Assembly: GCA_014762485.1 (NCBI GenBank)
Contig: JABURU010000285.1
Coordinates: forward strand, 1-6,775
Direction of reading: 5' to 3'
Source: Gammaproteobacteria bacterium
GTDB lineage: Bacteria; Pseudomonadota; Gammaproteobacteria; Thiohalospirales; Thiohalospiraceae
Length of the DNA: 6,775 nt
Below the pieces are notes generated by a model that had not been told where the DNA came from, searched no databases, and saw only the letters and a list, made by a program, of their open reading frames with translations. Both the position numbers and the translations under genes were made by a program. Positions 5,682 through 6,775 of this stretch are shown piece by piece; within the stretch, counting starts at the first letter, position 1; each line of letters starts with the position of its first letter.

Positions 5682-5697
5682 TGTGATCATCGTCACG
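5682..5697. promoter_or_regulatory. CRP/Vfr-type binding site 2 (one mismatch)
   Basis: TGTGA (5682-5686), six bases, TCACG (5693-5697): nine of ten core half-site bases match. Its centre is 24 bases from that of site 1. The right half of site 1 and the left half of site 2 also form an inverted repeat (TCACAAA/TTTGTGA, 5669-5686). A further lone TGTGA occurs at 5722-5726. Confidence 0.5.
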
Positions 5698-5776
5698 ATC
5701 TTGGTCAGTTTGAAATAACATTGTGAAATCTGTTTGCATACCCTGTACTGGGCGGCATTCTTATTTTACTTTTACT

Positions 5777-5782
5777 TATAGT
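5777..5782 (+). promoter_or_regulatory. Possible -10 element for the response regulator operon
   Basis: TATAGT (5777-5782) lies 20 bases before the ATG and would give a short leader. No convincing -35 is found 16-18 bases upstream, where the DNA is GC-rich (GGGCGGC). Confidence 0.25.
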
Positions 5783-5802
5783 ATTTTAGGTATTATCGGA
5801 TT

Positions 5803-6165
5803 ATGAAGTCGATTTTAGTTGTAGATGATGACGAAAACATCCGCATGATCGTGATGTATATGCTGGAACGTGAAGGCTACCACGTCATCGGAGCCAAGGA
5901 TGGGAAAGAAGCACAGGAATTTATAGACGGTTCCGAAACTCCCGACATGGCACTATTTGATGTCATGATGCCTTATATGGATGGCTTTGAACTACTCTCC
6001 TATGCTCGGGCTAAACAGGAGTGGTCCGATATTCCCATCATCATGCTGACCGCCAAAAGTCAGGAAACCGATATCGTCAAGGCCCTGGATAATGGTGCCA
6101 GTGATTATATCACCAAGCCCTTTAAACCCAATGAGCTATTGGCCAGAATGCGACGCCATTTATAA
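5803..6165 (+). CDS. Single-domain response regulator (CheY-like receiver)
   Basis: A 120-residue stand-alone receiver domain with no output domain. ILVVDDDE (4-11) provides the acidic metal-binding pocket, and D53 in LFDVMMPYMDG is the phosphoacceptor. T83 in IIMLTAK and K105 in DYITKPFKP are the conserved switch threonine and lysine. Y102 is the aromatic switch residue, and ELLARMRRHL closes the last helix. It should be phosphorylated by a histidine kinase not present in the window and signal through protein contacts. The sequence resembles receivers of the PhoB/OmpR type, but the frame ends right after the domain, so it is genuinely single-domain. The ATG at 5803 is the natural start because the first strand follows at once; its ribosome site is weak. 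It is followed by a YaiO-like gene after only six bases, suggesting one operon and a shared role. Confidence 0.93.
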   Translation: MKSILVVDDDENIRMIVMYMLEREGYHVIGAKDGKEAQEFIDGSETPDMALFDVMMPYMDGFELLSYARAKQEWSDIPIIMLTAKSQETDIVKALDNGASDYITKPFKPNELLARMRRHL

Positions 6166-6171
6166 CAGCCT

Positions 6172-6775
6172 ATGAGATGTTATACCTATTCCCTGCTCAT
6201 TCCCATCCTGCTGCTTACCTTACCGATTCAGGCGCAACCCACAGAAGAATTCATCACCACTATATCCCGTAGTGCACTCACCCCTATTAGCGGCCCAGCG
6301 ATGGCAGACTGGTCAGATTACAAACTGCATTGGTCAACGTTCAGCGAAGATAACCAACGCTTCTTTGTTAATTATCAGCAGTCCGATCACTTTAATATGA
6401 GCGATAGCCGTCTAAGCCTGGGAAAAAGTATTAATGCAGGCCCTCAACAACGCTATCAACTGGAATTTCGTAGCAGCGATGAAAAGGTTTTATTTCCAGC
6501 CTTTTCACTACTGGCAGCCACCAACAGAAAGCTAAACCAGCAAGCTATATTAAACCTTGAGCTACAATATGATCAATTTGAAAAAATTGATCCCAATACC
6601 CTGGTAATTCGCTACCCGGAAGGCATCGGCCTTAAAGCCATGCTGAAATATTACACCGGCAGTCACTTAATCATTCCATCTGCGACCTATACTATAGTAG
6701 ATGATAATAATCAGTCTGATAGTGCCAACACGCTGACGGCGAAGTATATGTATATCTATAATGATAAAAACAACC
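6172..6775 (+). CDS. Secreted beta-barrel protein, probable YaiO family outer-membrane protein (C-terminus cut off)
   Basis: The frame is open from ATG 6172 to the right edge (201 codons plus one base). It begins with a Sec signal peptide: MRCYTYS, a hydrophobic core (about 8-19) and a probable cleavage after A21 (PIQA|QP). The mature part shows alternating polar/hydrophobic strands rich in Tyr and Phe, as expected for an outer-membrane barrel. The order W-(strand)-RFFVNYQQSDHFNMSDSRL-(strand)-FPAFSLLAA-(strand)-YPEGIGLKAMLKYYTGSH resembles the YaiO outer-membrane domain pattern (arginine/phenylalanine pair, an Asp after it, a Pro-x-x-Ser block, then a tyrosine turn with G). That match is by eye. 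YaiO proteins localise to the outer membrane and are often found beside polysaccharide or glycosyltransferase genes; the function is unknown. It follows the response regulator by six bases. No clear Shine-Dalgarno precedes it, so coupling to the upstream gene is likely. Confidence 0.65.
   Translation, partial: MRCYTYSLLIPILLLTLPIQAQPTEEFITTISRSALTPISGPAMADWSDYKLHWSTFSEDNQRFFVNYQQSDHFNMSDSRLSLGKSINAGPQQRYQLEFRSSDEKVLFPAFSLLAATNRKLNQQAILNLELQYDQFEKIDPNTLVIRYPEGIGLKAMLKYYTGSHLIIPSATYTIVDDNNQSDSANTLTAKYMYIYNDKNN

Noticed and set aside
5681..5697. FNR-type reading of the second dyad
   Set aside because: The FNR core TTGAT-N4-ATCAA is not matched; the TGTGA/TCACG spacing fits CRP better.
1..6775. 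CRISPR array, tRNA, insertion sequence or toxin-antitoxin pair
   Set aside because: I saw no regularly spaced repeats, transposase motifs, terminal inverted repeats, cloverleaf-type sequence or small paired frames on reading both strands.

Overview
The window looks like chromosomal DNA of a mid-GC gammaproteobacterium. Two late lipid A-type acyltransferases point to a Gram-negative outer membrane. The short TtcA-family protein, the E. coli YniA-like fructosamine kinase family protein and the YaiO-like outer-membrane protein fit that group. The species cannot be named from the sequence. I see no rRNA, tRNA, CRISPR array, insertion sequence or phage gene.

Layout. (1) 1-812, minus strand: N-terminal 270 residues of a membrane sensor with a periplasmic Cache domain, probably a chemoreceptor. 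It has no start in the usual longest-ORF sense inside a closed frame because it runs off the left edge. (2) 813-1072: AT-rich non-coding stretch with weak promoter candidates for the sensor, a terminator-like hairpin facing the plus strand and an inverted repeat just after the rhodanese gene. (3) 1073-1495 (minus) and 1589-3245 (plus): a single-domain rhodanese divergent from a tightly coupled pair, a TtcA-family tRNA thiolation ATPase followed by an LpxL-superfamily acyltransferase (8-bp overlap). (4) 3386-3778 (plus): a SpoIIAA/STAS-like protein of unknown role, with two short dyads just upstream. Its stop overlaps tail-to-tail with the next gene. (5) 3775-5594 (minus): a fructosamine kinase family protein translationally coupled (TGATG) to a second late acyltransferase. 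(6) 5595-5802: divergent control region with two tandem CRP/Vfr-type boxes. (7) 5803 to the right edge (plus): a single-domain response regulator followed six bases later by a secreted beta-barrel protein resembling the YaiO family, cut by the window edge.

Functional threads. Sulfur handling (rhodanese, TtcA family) lies next to envelope lipid acylation (two acyltransferases with different catalytic signatures, HX4E and HX4D). The right-hand pair (receiver protein plus outer-membrane barrel) may be the start of a surface-polysaccharide or envelope cluster continuing outside the window. The best regulatory signal is the pair of CRP-like dyads between the fructosamine kinase/acyltransferase operon and the response regulator operon. 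Nothing here is clearly a wholly new system; the most interesting points are that regulatory region, the receiver/YaiO-like pair and the rhodanese/TtcA arrangement.
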